From Quercus robur (Eukaryota > Streptophyta > Magnoliopsida > Fagales > Fagaceae), in the NCBI RefSeq assembly GCF_932294415.1, contig NC_065541.1, positions 52,430,290-52,494,289 on the forward strand: a stretch of 64,000 nucleotides of DNA, read 5' to 3'. The notes under the pieces are model-generated. The model was not told where the DNA came from and did not search any database. It saw nothing but the letters and a program-made list of their open reading frames with translations. Positions 46,417-58,146 of the stretch are shown here, one piece after another (position 1 is the stretch's first letter; the number at the start of each line of letters is the position of its first letter). The position numbers were made by a program, and so were the translations under genes.

Positions 46417-48370
46417 GACCAGTCTGTATTATAAACAAGGGAAAGGACAAAAACACAATCCAACAGACTATATCAGCAGTGGGTTAGTGAAAATGTAGGA
46501 ACAAAGAAGAAACCCTAACAGCTGGATGAGTATGGTCAAAAAAAATGAGGGACACCAAAGGCCCAACTTAGAACTACACAGTAGAGAGATCAAATATGCC
46601 CACAAAAACAGCTGTAAAGGGACCAAAATCAACACCACATTAACAAGATACCACACAAGATCAAAGTGAAATATGATAGCAACAACAGATCAGACAAAAA
46701 TTAGCCAACCCTAGCTAAGCATATGATGAAGAACACAGCCAACAAAATAAATGAGCTCAAAACCAGAAGCACAGGTTATCATAAGCTAAGAAAGGACAAC
46801 GATGACATCAAAGACCAACACAAAACCCACATTCAGAAGTGAATAATCCAGAGGGAAAACCATAACAACAGGACAATTAGAGTGCAAGACAAGGAACCAT
46901 ACCTGTGAGTCGACGATTTTTAGCGGAGAAGAAGCAAACAATGGAGATCGTCAATGAAGGCACGGTGAGAAAGGGAAAGTGCAGAAGAAAAAGACAATGA
47001 ACAGTCACAAAAAGATCGAGGGAAAACAGAAAATTTTAAAAACTGCCCCTGTATGACCAAAACACGCGATTTTCGCGACTGGTTCAAGTCGCCACACAGT
47101 CGCCAGCTCAAGCCGCCAAAGCACTCAAGATGAAAATTTTGAAAAATTTTTCTAAGTGTTTTTCGCGACTGGAAGGTCTACCCGCGAGTGAGTCGCGAGC
47201 TGAGCCGCGAAAATCTCTGAGTGAATCTCGCGACTGGACCTTCCACTCGCGAACAAGTCGCCAAAACTGACCAGCGAAGATGCGACTGAAACTCGCGACT
47301 TGACACACCCGCGACTGAGCCGCCAAAACAGGGCAAAACTGTATTTTTGAAAATTTCAGATTTTTCAGCAAAACACTTTCCAAAAACACCTAAAACACTC
47401 AAAAATCTTTTTGTGCTTGAATTAACAAAGATTGAGTATGTGAAAACACATTTTATCAAGTACAATCACACAAATGAATATGGCATTTATCAAACATAAA
47501 CTTGTGTGTTGTGTGTGGATATCAACAATGAAATAGTCCTTTGTCTAATGTGAAGCTTCAATGATCAATTCAACCAAGGCATACACAATTAGCACTAGAT
47601 CATGTGACCAATCTCAATTATAGAAATATGAATATATGACTTCCCACACAACTTGATAACATAACTTGGAGCCTTTCATTTGACTCCACTTTCAGCCATA
47701 ACATTTGATCTTTTGAGGCAATCATCTCTCATTGTGAGAGGGATATATAACATTTTTCTTAGAAGAATAGGCCTTTGGCCTTTTTGAAAGAAATTTCACT
47801 TTAAATATAAAGTCGCTTACCCTTTTTCCTAGTCAAATACTAGAATGTGCGACAGGCTTTTGCAGCTCAATATCTCTTTTCATTTGGAGATTTACATTTA
47901 GGGAGCTCTTTTTAGCAAAAAAATAAAAAATGGGAAGAGATATAGACACAAGTCTATGCAAGTTTCAAGATCAACATAACCATTCACTAATCATTCATGA
48001 CAAGTTTGAAGATCTATTTACAACAATCACATAGATTTCAAGATTTTTCCCAAAGTGATATGAGTGCATGAAAACAAGCAATGCTCGACAATGCACAAAG
48101 CCATTAGCACAAAGGTACAAGGCAAAACGAGTTTTAAGACAAAAAAAAAAAAAAAAAAAACTCAACAAAGTCAATCAAGTGTTTTGATTTTCAAATTCTT
48201 TATGTGTTTTTTGGATTTTTGACTCAAGAAACAAAAAGAATGAATCAGACACAAACAAAACCAGCAGCAAACACAAAAGAACAAGCAAGCAAGAAACAAG
48301 TTGCAAAAAAAAATGTGTGCTCCAACACAGACAGATATATAAACAGTGAAGCACACAACACACAAGAGAG
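46417..48370 (-). promoter_or_regulatory. pol-ORF2 spacer with TCGCGA cluster
   Basis: About 1.95 kb without coding potential between the pol stop and ORF2. At about 47060-47330 there are six TCGCGA palindromes and several CCGCGA variants in 270 bp. The motif otherwise occurs in this element's LTRs (three TCGCGA plus CCGCGA variants in each). A poly-A of 21 nt lies at about 48140. An LTR-derived promoter or binding-site array for ORF2 is an inference from motif sharing. Confidence 0.55.
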
Positions 48371-51300
48371 TCAAGGAATTGTACCGACACCAATGGTCTT
48401 ACGGAGGGATTCAAACCGTGGACCATCGAGAGGCTTGGTGAAGATATCCGCCTTTTGATTGTCAGTGTGTATGAACTCAAGACACACAACTCTTTCCTCT
48501 ACCAAATCCCGAATGAAATGGTAACGTATCTCTATGTGTTTGGATTTTGAATGCTGAACAGGATTTTTGGAAAGATTGATGGCACTGGTGTTGTCACAGA
48601 AGACACACATCGTTTCTTGAGGAATTCCATAGTCATGAAGTAATTTCTTCATCCAAAGAAGCTGAGTGCAGCAACTTCCAGCAGCGATGTACTCTGCTTC
48701 TGCAGTAGATAGAGACACTGAATTCTGCTTCTTGCTCATCCACGAAACAAGATTGTTACCAAGATAAAAACAGCCACCTGAAGTGCTTTTCCGATCGTCT
48801 ACACTTCCAGCCCAGTCAGCATCCGAATACCCAGCAAGACACGCATTTGAGTCTTTTGAATACCACAGACCATAGTTTGCAGTACCACTCACATATCGAA
48901 TTATTCGCTTAGCAGCAGTCAGATGAGATTCCTTTGGATTAGCTTGGTACCTGGCACAAACGCCCACACTGAAAGCAATGTCCGGTCTACTTGCTGTAAG
49001 GTAGAGCAAACTTCCAATGATGCTCCTATACAACGTGGGACTTACTTCAACTCCTGATGAATCCACATTCAGTTTAGTGGCAGAGCTCATGGGAGTGGAG
49101 GCATGGTTTTTGGAGTCTAGGCCAAACTTCTTGACAATATTTCTGGCATACTTCTCTTGAGATACAAATATACCCTCCTTCTGTTGTTTGACTTGAAGAC
49201 CCAAAAAGAATGTGAGCTCCCCCACCATGCTCATTTCAAACTCCTTCTTCATCTCCTCAGAAAATTCAGTAGCACGATCTTCGATAGTTGCTCCAAACAC
49301 TATGTCATCAACATAGACTTGTGCCACAAGGAGATAACCTTGATCATTTTTGACAAATAGAGTTCGATCAGCATACCCTCTCTTGAAACCTCTATCTAGA
49401 AGATAATGTGTAAGACGGTCGTACCAGGCTCTAGGCGCTTGTTTTAAACCATATAGTGCTTTCTTTAATCTTAATACATGATCTGGAAAATGAGGATCCT
49501 CAAATCCTTTTGGTTGCTCAACAAAAACCTCTTCATTTAGATATCCATTCAGAAACGCACACTTAACATCCATTTGATAAAGTTTGAACTTCAAGGTGCA
49601 CGCAATGGACATGAGGATTCGAATGGATTCGAGTCTTGCCACCGGAGCAAATGATTCATCAAAATCCACCCCTTCTACTTGTGTGTAGCCTTGAGCCACC
49701 AATCGAGACTTGTTTCGAATTATCTCCCCATCTTCATCAGTTTTGTTTTTAAAAATCCACTTTGTGCCTATAACATGAACGTTCTCAGGCCGTGGAGCAA
49801 GTTCCCACACGTCATTTCTCACAAACTGATTCAGCTCGTCATGCATTGATTCAACCCAATTCTCATCTAGAAGAGCCTCTTCAACCCTCTTTGGTTCAAA
49901 CTGTGCAAGATAACAGTGATATGTTACATGATTGGCTAGCAGAATATTTCCTTTCCTGAGGCGAAGACCGTCATCAAGTGATCCTATGATATTACTTTCC
50001 GGATGATTCTTGAGAATTCTTGAGGAAGGCCTTTTTGAAGTGGAAACTTCATCACTACGAGAGATAGGAGGATGAACTTCTGGTGGAGTAAGAGGACTTG
50101 AAGTTCTAGACATCGATCTCGTTTCCCTTCTTGGGTTGATGGGAGTCGATTCTACTTCTGGTATAGGTTCTTCACCTTCTATATCCAAAGCTTCTACCTC
50201 AACATCAGGCTCTTCGGTGCTCGGCCCTTCTACATCATCAATCATTTCCACCTTAGGTAAGGCATCATCAATCTTGACATTTATGGATTCCATCACAGTC
50301 TTTGTTCTCTTGTTGAACACTCTATATGCTCGACTTGTAGTAGAGTAGCCAAGAAAAGTACCCTCATCACTTCTTGCATCAAACTTCCCAAGATTCTCTC
50401 GATCATTTAAGATATAACATTTACTTCCAAATACCCGGAAATACTTCACTTTAGGCTTCTTCTCATTCCATATCTCATATGCAGTCTTCTTTGTACCAGC
50501 TCGAAAGAAAATCCTATTGCCAATGTGACACGAGGTGTTGACAGCTTCTCCCCAAAAGTTTTGAGGTATTTGCTTATTAAGCAACATGACTCTTGCCATC
50601 TCCTGAATCACACGATTTTTTCTCTCTACCACTCCATTTTGTTGTGGAGTTTTGGGAGCTGAAAACTCTCTTTTAATACCACTCTTCTCACAGAAGGACT
50701 CGAATCTTGCATTCTCAAATTCTCTCCCATGATCACTTCTAATCTTGGCTATTGGAATCCCCTTTTCATTTTGTAGTTTCTTGCACAGAATCTCTAGCCT
50801 CTCACAAGCTTCTGATTTTTCTCTAAGGAATTCAACCCAAGTGTATCTTGAGTAGTCGTCCACAATGACCATGATATATCTTTTTCCCCCTAGGCTTTCA
50901 GTTCTGGTGGGCCCCATCAGATCAACATGAAGTAGCTCCAAGCAACGAGAGGTGGCTATCACATTTACCTTGTGATGGCTTGCCTTAGTTTGCTTCCCCA
51001 TTTGACATGCACCACAAATGGTCTTCTCTACTTTTCCAAACTTAGGAAGTCCCTCAACTGCTTCAAGTTTGGAGACTTTGGCAACTTGTTTGAAGTTGGC
51101 ATGCCCAAATCTGTGATGCCACAGCTCCAACATATCGACCCGAGCACTTCTACATGATATTGGTGCCGTGGGAACTATTCCATAACAATTATCCGTAGTC
51201 CGATTTCCTTCCAAAACCTGAATCCCCTCTTTATTGATGATCAAACATCCTTTCTTGGAGAATTGTACCAGAAAGTTGTCATCACAAATTTAAGTGATGC

Positions 51301-51913
51301 TCAGCAAATTTGCCTTCAGCCCCTTTATGAACAGCACATCTTTCAACAGAGGCAAACCGGGTATCTCAATGGTTCCTTTGCCTAGGACTTGAGCATGGCT
51401 TCCATCCCCAAAGGTCACATAGTCACCCACCTTTTCTTTGAGTGACTTAAACAGTGACTTATCCCCTGTCATATGGCGAGAACACCCACTATCAAGATAC
51501 CACAAACAAGCATTAAACACCTTTAAAGAGGTATGCACAAATAGGTTCACATGTGATAGACACTCTTGACCTTCAAACACAAACTCATCATCAGGTTTCA
51601 TGCTACTTTTAGATTGATTTTTCATTTTCAGATTCTCAATCATTTCACACAACATTCTATTCTTTCTTTTATATTTCTTAATCAATGATTTTGATTCAGA
51701 TATGCTACTGTGTAAGACAAGATTCTGATTCTCAAGAAATTTCAGCATGTGAACAAAAACTCTAGCATGTTTCTTAGTTTTTAATAACTCTACAAGGTCA
51801 TCAGTAAGACACCTTTCAGTCATGTGCATAGAGACATTTTCACAAACACTTGAGCTACAATTCAACATGGTATAAACAAGAATAGCAACCACAACACAGG
51901 GGTCTAGGATCAC
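48371..51913 (-). CDS. Copia pol: protease, integrase, RT, RNase H (one stop)
   Basis: One continuous frame with a single TAA at 51290-51292, where a Gln codon would fit. Order: a coiled-coil N-terminal ~130 aa, protease motif [16 protein letters not shown]-pre-integrase ([19 protein letters not shown]), integrase with D (HVDLMGP), D (RSDHGREF) and E (NGVVERKNR), all present, reverse transcriptase with KARLVAQG-type and YVDD (VYVDDIVFG), and RNase H with SDADWAGS and TAEAEY. After the stop the frame runs 972 codons without interruption. Enzymatically it looks intact apart from that stop, which would separate protease from integrase-RT unless read through. The frame starts ~35 nt after the PBS, so capsid protein must come from elsewhere. 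Confidence 0.95.
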
Positions 51914-51947
51914 ACAAATGGTAATGACACCAAACAGCTGTGTACCC

Positions 51948-51959
51948 GCTCTGATACCA
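51948..51959 (-). other. primer-binding site
   Basis: TGGTATCAGAGC on the minus strand, an exact initiator Met-tRNA complement, two nt from the LTR end. Confidence 0.95.
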
Positions 51960-51961
51960 AT

Positions 51962-53071
51962 TGAAAGTTCAAAAACGTGTACAAAAACACTTTTGAACGT
52001 TTAGACCCCCAAAAACCAATTTAATCAACACACGCAATATGTTAAACAATAGTGTGCGGAAACTTAACATATGCTATAACATGGTATTGATTAAACAACT
52101 ATCTAAGCCACAACAAAATAAACCACAGCAAATAATGTAAAGGCAGAGATAGAGAGGAAGGAAGATGCAAACACAGCGATAACACCAGATATGTTATCGA
52201 AGAGGAAACCGAAGACCTCGGCGAAAAACCTCTCCGCCGCCCTCCAAGCGGTAATCAATCCACTAGAAAATACAGTTGGGATACAAGGACAGCAATAGAC
52301 CCTCCAAGCCTAATCTACCCAATACACCTAAGCCCTCCAAGCTTCTTGCTCCAACGAGGTTGCGCCGAACCTTTTTCTTTTCTAGCTTTCCGGATTCCGC
52401 TACTACACCGTAGCATCAACCAATGAATATTGGCTCCTTCCTAACTGCTTCCCAGAACTCCAAACGTCTGTCTCACAGAGATGATAATGGTGAGAACCAG
52501 GTTTGGTATAAAGGCCTCTCAAGGATTTGACAATGGAGAGGAAGAGAGTGAGGGATTTTGATGAGACTCTAAGGTAGAGATTGTGGGTAAAACAATCTGG
52601 TTTTTCTTTAGGGTTTCTCTCTCAAAATTCTCTCTGGAAGCTCTCTTTCAATCGTGGGTTAAAAGGGTATTTATACTAAAGAGGAGTGGAATGCGAAACG
52701 TCAGGTTTTTCCAAAATAGGGGTGGCTCGCGGCTTGACCTCGCGGCTTGACTAAGTCGCGAGTTCCAGTCGCGAGTTAACCGTATGGCCAGTTGTCCTGT
52801 TTTGTCCTGTAGTGCTCCAGCTAGCATGACTGTTCATCTTCCAGCATGCTTGGCACGTGTGCAGATTCTGGCGGGTTGAAGCCGCGAGTCCAGTCGCGAG
52901 TCCCAGCCGCGACTCTCTGTTTTCTTGCACACTCTTGAGCAATCTTCACACTATCTCACTCACTACCCTTACAACAATCCCACCTAAATACAGGGTTACT
53001 AAATGCTGAATTACAAGCAAATTTGGCACGGAATAAAGCCAATTAGATGGTTGAATAAATTCAACCTTACA
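51962..53071 (-). repeat. 5' LTR of the young Sirevirus
   Basis: 1,110 bp, nearly identical to 43461-44570, followed in plus reading by the target duplication CACTT. Confidence 0.97.
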
Positions 53072-53076
53072 CACTT

Positions 53077-54020
53077 GTTAGGATATATGTGATTCACTTG
53101 TTAGGAACATATGTCACTATTTTATGTAATTGACTAATCTTTTGGCAAAATGCACTTTACTTGTATTTGGGTAGATCTAGGATGTGTTTAATACTTCAAG
53201 GAACAAGGTTTCAAGTTCAAGTGTTAAAACCATGCAAGTTTGTCCAAGATTCAAGTGTAAAAAGTGTTATTCATTAAATCTCGATAGCTAGCTTGACAGC
53301 TAGCATCTATTGAGCCTTGAAGAGCTGTTCCGGTCCGTGGCTTAACAGCAGCTCGACAGATAAGGTATCTGTCAAGGTTTATGAAACTCAGAATTTCTGG
53401 TTTGTTTTTCATCCAATCCGTGATTGTATGTTTGGGCTTTCTTTTTTCACAACCCTAAACGTATAAAAAGATTATTTTAAGGGCCATCAAAGGTGACACA
53501 AGTTGCACAAGTGTTGAGCAAAGTTTGTTCAAACAAATTGTGACCGTAGACAGAATTTACCCTAGTTCATCTTTCTTGTGAAAAAGTTGTTGTGTTTATG
53601 CATTGTAGGGTTTTGTAACCAAGGAACTTTTCGATCTTCATCGTGTAATGAACTGAAGAACTTTGCAACCAACAACCTTCTCTAGTTAGTGATTGAAGTC
53701 GAATATTGGGATCCGCGTAATTGGTTAGTCACGTACTGGGAGCCGTGCATTAAAATGAGAGATTGTCACTACAGAACAAGTCCAATTGGGTATCGAGGTA
53801 AGGGTTCAACTGTAGGTTGGTATAAGGTACTGGGATTCCTTTACTTGTAACCGCTTGTTGTGATAATAGTGAATTCTCATAAGTGGTGACCTTAAAATCA
53901 CTCGCTGGGGTTTTTTGATGTGTAGGTTTTCCCCATTCATAAACAAATCACCTTGACAATTTAATTTTCGCTGCATACTTAGTTTAATGGGTGATTTGTT
54001 TGTGCTACCACATACATTGC
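53077..54020 (+). mobile_element. 3'-truncated LTR joined to gag (copy B)
   Basis: The counterpart of 6684-7650. Its first ~23 bp lie on the other side of the Sirevirus at 43437-43460. It ends at GCATG fused to the gag start, as in copy A. Confidence 0.85.
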
Positions 54021-54863
54021 ATGGATAGAGGACAAACTCTCATTATATCTCCTTTATTTGATGGCACTAACTATGTGTACTGGAAAGTATGCATGAGAGC
54101 TTCCTTGCAGTCTCTAGATAAGAAAGTATGGCAAGCTGTGGAGATAGGCTGGACCAAGCCAAAGGAAGCGCCAGCCGATTGGGATGATGCCAAGATCAAG
54201 GCGGAAAACTTCAACAGCAGGGCATTGAATGTTTTGTTCAGTGTAGTCACTAATGAGAAATTCAAGAAGATATCCTCCACTGAAACTACAAAGGAAGCAT
54301 GGACCATCCTCCAAACAACCTATGAAGGAACTAAGGCTGTTAAGGATTCGAAGTTTCAGAGGCTCATTACAAGTTTCGAAGAGATCAAGATGGGAGAGGA
54401 TGAGTCGTTCGATGAGTTCTATGCCAAGCTAAAGGACATAGTGAACTCAACTTTCAATCTTGGGGAATCCATTCCTAAACCCAAGATTGTGAGAAAGGTG
54501 TTTAGATCTCTACTTGAGATATTCCATGCTAAGATCACCGCAATTGAGGAATCAACGGACATCGACAAGATTCCTTGACAGAGTTGGTTGGTAATCTGCA
54601 GACCTATGAGTTAGGTTTAACAAGAATTGGCAAGTCGGGTAAGGGCAAGAGCATAGCATTGAAGGCCAAGAGTAGTGATATTGATGAGTCTTCAAACGAT
54701 GAAGATTCTAAGATAAAGTCCTATATTACAAGGCAATTCAAGAAGTTCATGAAGAATGCCAATGGGAAGGGCTTTGACAAGGACCGTAAGCAATCTAGTT
54801 CCTTTCAGTTCAAAAACCAAGACAAAGGGAAGAAGGATGCTAGGGATGGTGGTTAGTACACGG
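54021..54863 (+). pseudogene. Sirevirus-type gag fragment (copy B)
   Basis: The counterpart of 7651-8821 but with fewer stops: the frame stays open for 186 codons from ATG at 54021, through the UBN2 region (SFDEFYAKLKDIVN), to the shared frameshift at about 54576. It then runs open to about 54856 in the next frame. The zinc knuckle is lost because the sequence breaks off at about 54863, where the Gypsy element's 3' end begins. Confidence 0.9.
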
Positions 54864-54867
54864 ATGG

Positions 54868-57800
54868 TCATGCGTAGAACTTCTTTAAGTTGTTGGCATT
54901 CCACGGCTGGGGAAGCGGCCTCTCGTCAAGGTCTTCCAAGTAGTAGGCCCCTGCGCCAGCGATGGCGGTAACTCTGTACGGTCCTTCCCAGGTTTGAGCA
55001 AGCTTCCCTGCAGCTACGTCTCGCATGTTTCCTACGACCTTTCTTAGTACCAATTCTCTGGCACTGAATTCCCTCCCCTTTACATCTCGGTTGTATCTTT
55101 GGGCTAGTTTCTGCTGATACTCGACGAGCCGTATGGTTGCGGCCTCCCTGCATTCTTCTAGCCAGTCTAAACGCTCCATCATCAGGTCGGCGTTCTAGGC
55201 GGGGTCAAACCCCATGACCCGTGTACTACATAAGCTTACCTCGGTTGGTATCATAGCCTTCGCCCCGTATGTCAAAGAGAAAGGGGTCTCGCCCGTGGAT
55301 CTTCTGGGGGTCGTACGGTAAGCCCATAATACATTGGGTAGCTCTTCAGCCCATCTTCCTTTTGCCCCATCCAACCTCCTCTTGAGCCCGTTCAAAATCG
55401 TCTTGTTCACTGCCTTGGCTTGGCCGTTGCTTTGTGGAAAAGCCGGGGTTGAATACTTGTTCCTAATGCCGAGATCGCTGCAGAAGGCCTGAAAAGCTTT
55501 GCTATCGAACTGTAGCCCATTCTCTGTTACTAGCGAATTTGGCACCCCAAACCTTGTGACTATGTTTTTCCATACAAACTTTTTCACGTCAGTATCCCGG
55601 ATGTTTGCCAAGGCCTCGGCTTCCGCCCATTTTGTGAAATAATCTACAGCCACTAATACAAAACGGCGGTTTCCTATTGCTCGGGGGAATGGGCCAAGGA
55701 TGTCAAGCCCTCATTGCGCGAACGGCCACGGGCTGCTAATGGGGTTCAGACGACCTGCTGGCTGATGGATCAAAGGGGCGTGCTTTTGACACTGTTCACA
55801 CCTCCAGACATATTCGACGACATCCCTCTGCATCTGTGGCCACCAAAACCCCTGGGTCATCGCTCTATGCGCTAAAGATCGTCCCCTAACATGGACACCA
55901 CACACTTCCTCATGTAGCTCGGTCAGAAGCTCGCTTACTTTCTTGGGATGTAAGCATAAAAGGTAAGGGCCTACGAAAGACCTTCGGTACAGTTTGTAAT
56001 TCGAAGATAGCCAGTACCGGGAAGCTACCCGACGAATCTTTTTGGCCTCGTCTTCATCATCCAGAACTTTATCCTTGGCAAGGAAATCTATGATCGGGTT
56101 CATCCAGCACGGATTGGCCATCGCTACCTTGGCAACCTCCACTCTGGCTTGGTCGTGAATACTTTTCACACTGATGCTTGGCTCCCTTATAAGCTCTATT
56201 GTGACTAGCTGTGGCGTATCCTCGGTAGCCGATGAAGCTAATGTGGCTAGTGAGTCGGCGTGTTTGTTTTGTGACCGACCTACCTGGGACACCTTTACCG
56301 TTCCGAATTGACCAATAATCTGCTTGGCTGCACTTAGATAGGCTTTCATTTGAGAGTCCCGAGCTTCGAAACTTCCTATGATTTGATAAACAACCAGCCG
56401 AGAGTCTGAATAAATCTCAACATATTTTGCGCTTAGATGCAATACGGCCCTCAAACCGGCCAGTAGGGCCTCATACTCGGCTTCGTTGTTTGAGGCTTTA
56501 AATCCCAATCTGAAGGAGTGTTCCAATCGTATGCCCTCCAGGGTGATTATGACAATACTAGCCCCGGCCCCCATAACATTTGAAGCACCGTCTACAAATA
56601 CCTTCCACGGACGAATTTCTGCATTACAGATTACCTTGCCATCGTTCTTAGGTGTGAATTCTGCGATGAAATCTGCAAGAACCTATCCCTTTACCGAGCT
56701 TCTCGGTTGGTACCTTATGTCAAACGATCCCAACCGAGTCCCCCATTTAGCAATTCGGCCCGTGAAGTCTGATCTCTTTAACAGTGACTGCAATGGATAC
56801 TCGGTGAGGACGAACACCGTATGAGCCTGGAAGTAATGTGGCAACTTCCTAGTGGCATGTACCAGGGCTAAAACCAACTTCTCTAGGGGCAGGTACCTCG
56901 TCTCGGCATCTACCAAGGTTTTGCTTATGTAATACACTGGCATCTGTACTCTTTGGTCCCTTAGTAACACAGCACTTACAGCATGATCGGTGACTGAGAG
57001 GTACATAAACAAATCCTTCCCGGGCTCCGGGGTCGTCAACCTTGGTGCCTTTGCCAAGTATTCCTTCAGCTCTCGAAAAGCCTCATCACATCCCTCGTCC
57101 CAATGAAACCCCTTCCACTTCTTCAGAAGTTGATAAAATGGCCGGCAGCGATCGGCGAATTTGGAGATGAATCAGTTTAGGGCGGCTAACATCCCGGTAA
57201 GCACTTGCACTTCCTTGGGATTGCTTGGTGGTCTGAGACGGTTCACGGCCTCTATTTGGTCGGAGTTGGCCTTTATTCCCCGAGTAGAGATCAGATAACC
57301 CAGGAACTTGCCAGCCCCCACACCGAAAATGCACTTCTCGGCATTCAGGCGCAATTTATGCCTCCGTAGTATCTTGAATACTCCCCGGAGGTCTTCCGTA
57401 TGTTGTGACTCTTTTTTGCTTTTTACCACCATGTCGTCAATGTATACTTCAACCGTGCATCCAATTTTTCTCTCAGAACATTCTCGTCATCATCCGCTGG
57501 TACGTGGCCCCGGCGTTCTTCAATCCAAACGGCATGACCTCGTAATGATAGTTTGCACTCAAGGAGATAAATGCTGTCTTTTCTCGATCCTCGGGCGCCA
57601 AGGCAATCTGGTAGTAACTCGGGAAAGCATCCAGGAAGCTTATCCTTGGGTGCCTATACGTGGCGTCTACTAGTTGGTCAATCTTGGGCATTGGGAACGA
57701 GTCCTTGGGACACGCCTTGTTCAAGTCTGTGAAGTCCACACAAACTCTCCATTTACCGCTCTTCTTCTTCACTATAACTGTATTTGCTAGCCATCTCGGG

Positions 57801-58146
57801 AAGAATATTTCTCTTATCACTCCGGCTTCCTTCAGCCGCTGGACCTCTAAGTTTACTGCGTCGACATGTTCCTTTGACGCTCTTCTCAGTTTTTGCTTCT
57901 TCGGGGGAAATGATGGGTCCACATTGAGTTTGTCGACAATGAACTCGGGATCTACGCCGGGCACTTCATACGGGCTCAGGCAAAAACTTCTACGTTCTGC
58001 AAAAGGAACAACAACATCTCTACCTTTTCTCGGTCATTCATGCTTGTACCTATCTGGAAATACCTATCAGTATTTGGAAAAATTCTAACCTTCAATACCT
58101 CCTCGGCCACGTCCGCCCTCGTTTCCCCTTGGGGCTTCTGTAATTG
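54868..58146 (-). pseudogene. Gypsy pol remnants: RT, dual RNase H, integrase
   Basis: RT (57473-57964) carries VCVDFTDLNKACPKD and VMPFGLKNAGATYQ. The YIDD region (about 57430-57445) is shifted by one extra A next to a TGA. RT connection and RNase H 1 follow in one frame (57432 down to 56683), then archaeal-type RNase H 2 (56574 on; SNNEAEYEALLAGL, YSDSRLV), the integrase HHCC zinc region (about 55800) and core (55653-55195). In-frame stops are at 57172, 56683, 55711 and 55195, with a 1-nt deletion at about 57978. The integrase catalytic positions read TENG (Asp to Glu) and NGQAKAV (Glu to Lys), so the core would be inactive even without the stops. The end LKKFYA is the usual pol terminus. 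Confidence 0.93.

Larger units (their letters stand above)
43461..53071 (-). mobile_element. young full-length Sirevirus (Copia) lacking gag core
   Basis: A 9,611-bp element on the minus strand. The LTRs are 1,110 bp each (43461-44570 and 51962-53071) with only two differences that I see. Target duplication CACTT (43456-43460 and 53072-53076). PBS at 51948-51959; terminal PPT at 44571-44582. Contents in coding order: a short coiled-coil/protease frame, pol (integrase, RT, RNase H), a spacer with a TCGCGA cluster, ORF2 (46416-45322), then four PPT-like motifs. Multiple PPTs and an extra ORF after pol are Sirevirus hallmarks. No UBN2 gag core or zinc knuckle is present. It inserted at the joint of two 23-bp repeats in an older LTR. 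Confidence 0.95.

Noticed and set aside
55195..55653. Functional Gypsy integrase
   Set aside because: Bounded by stops, and catalytic positions differ from the DDE triad.
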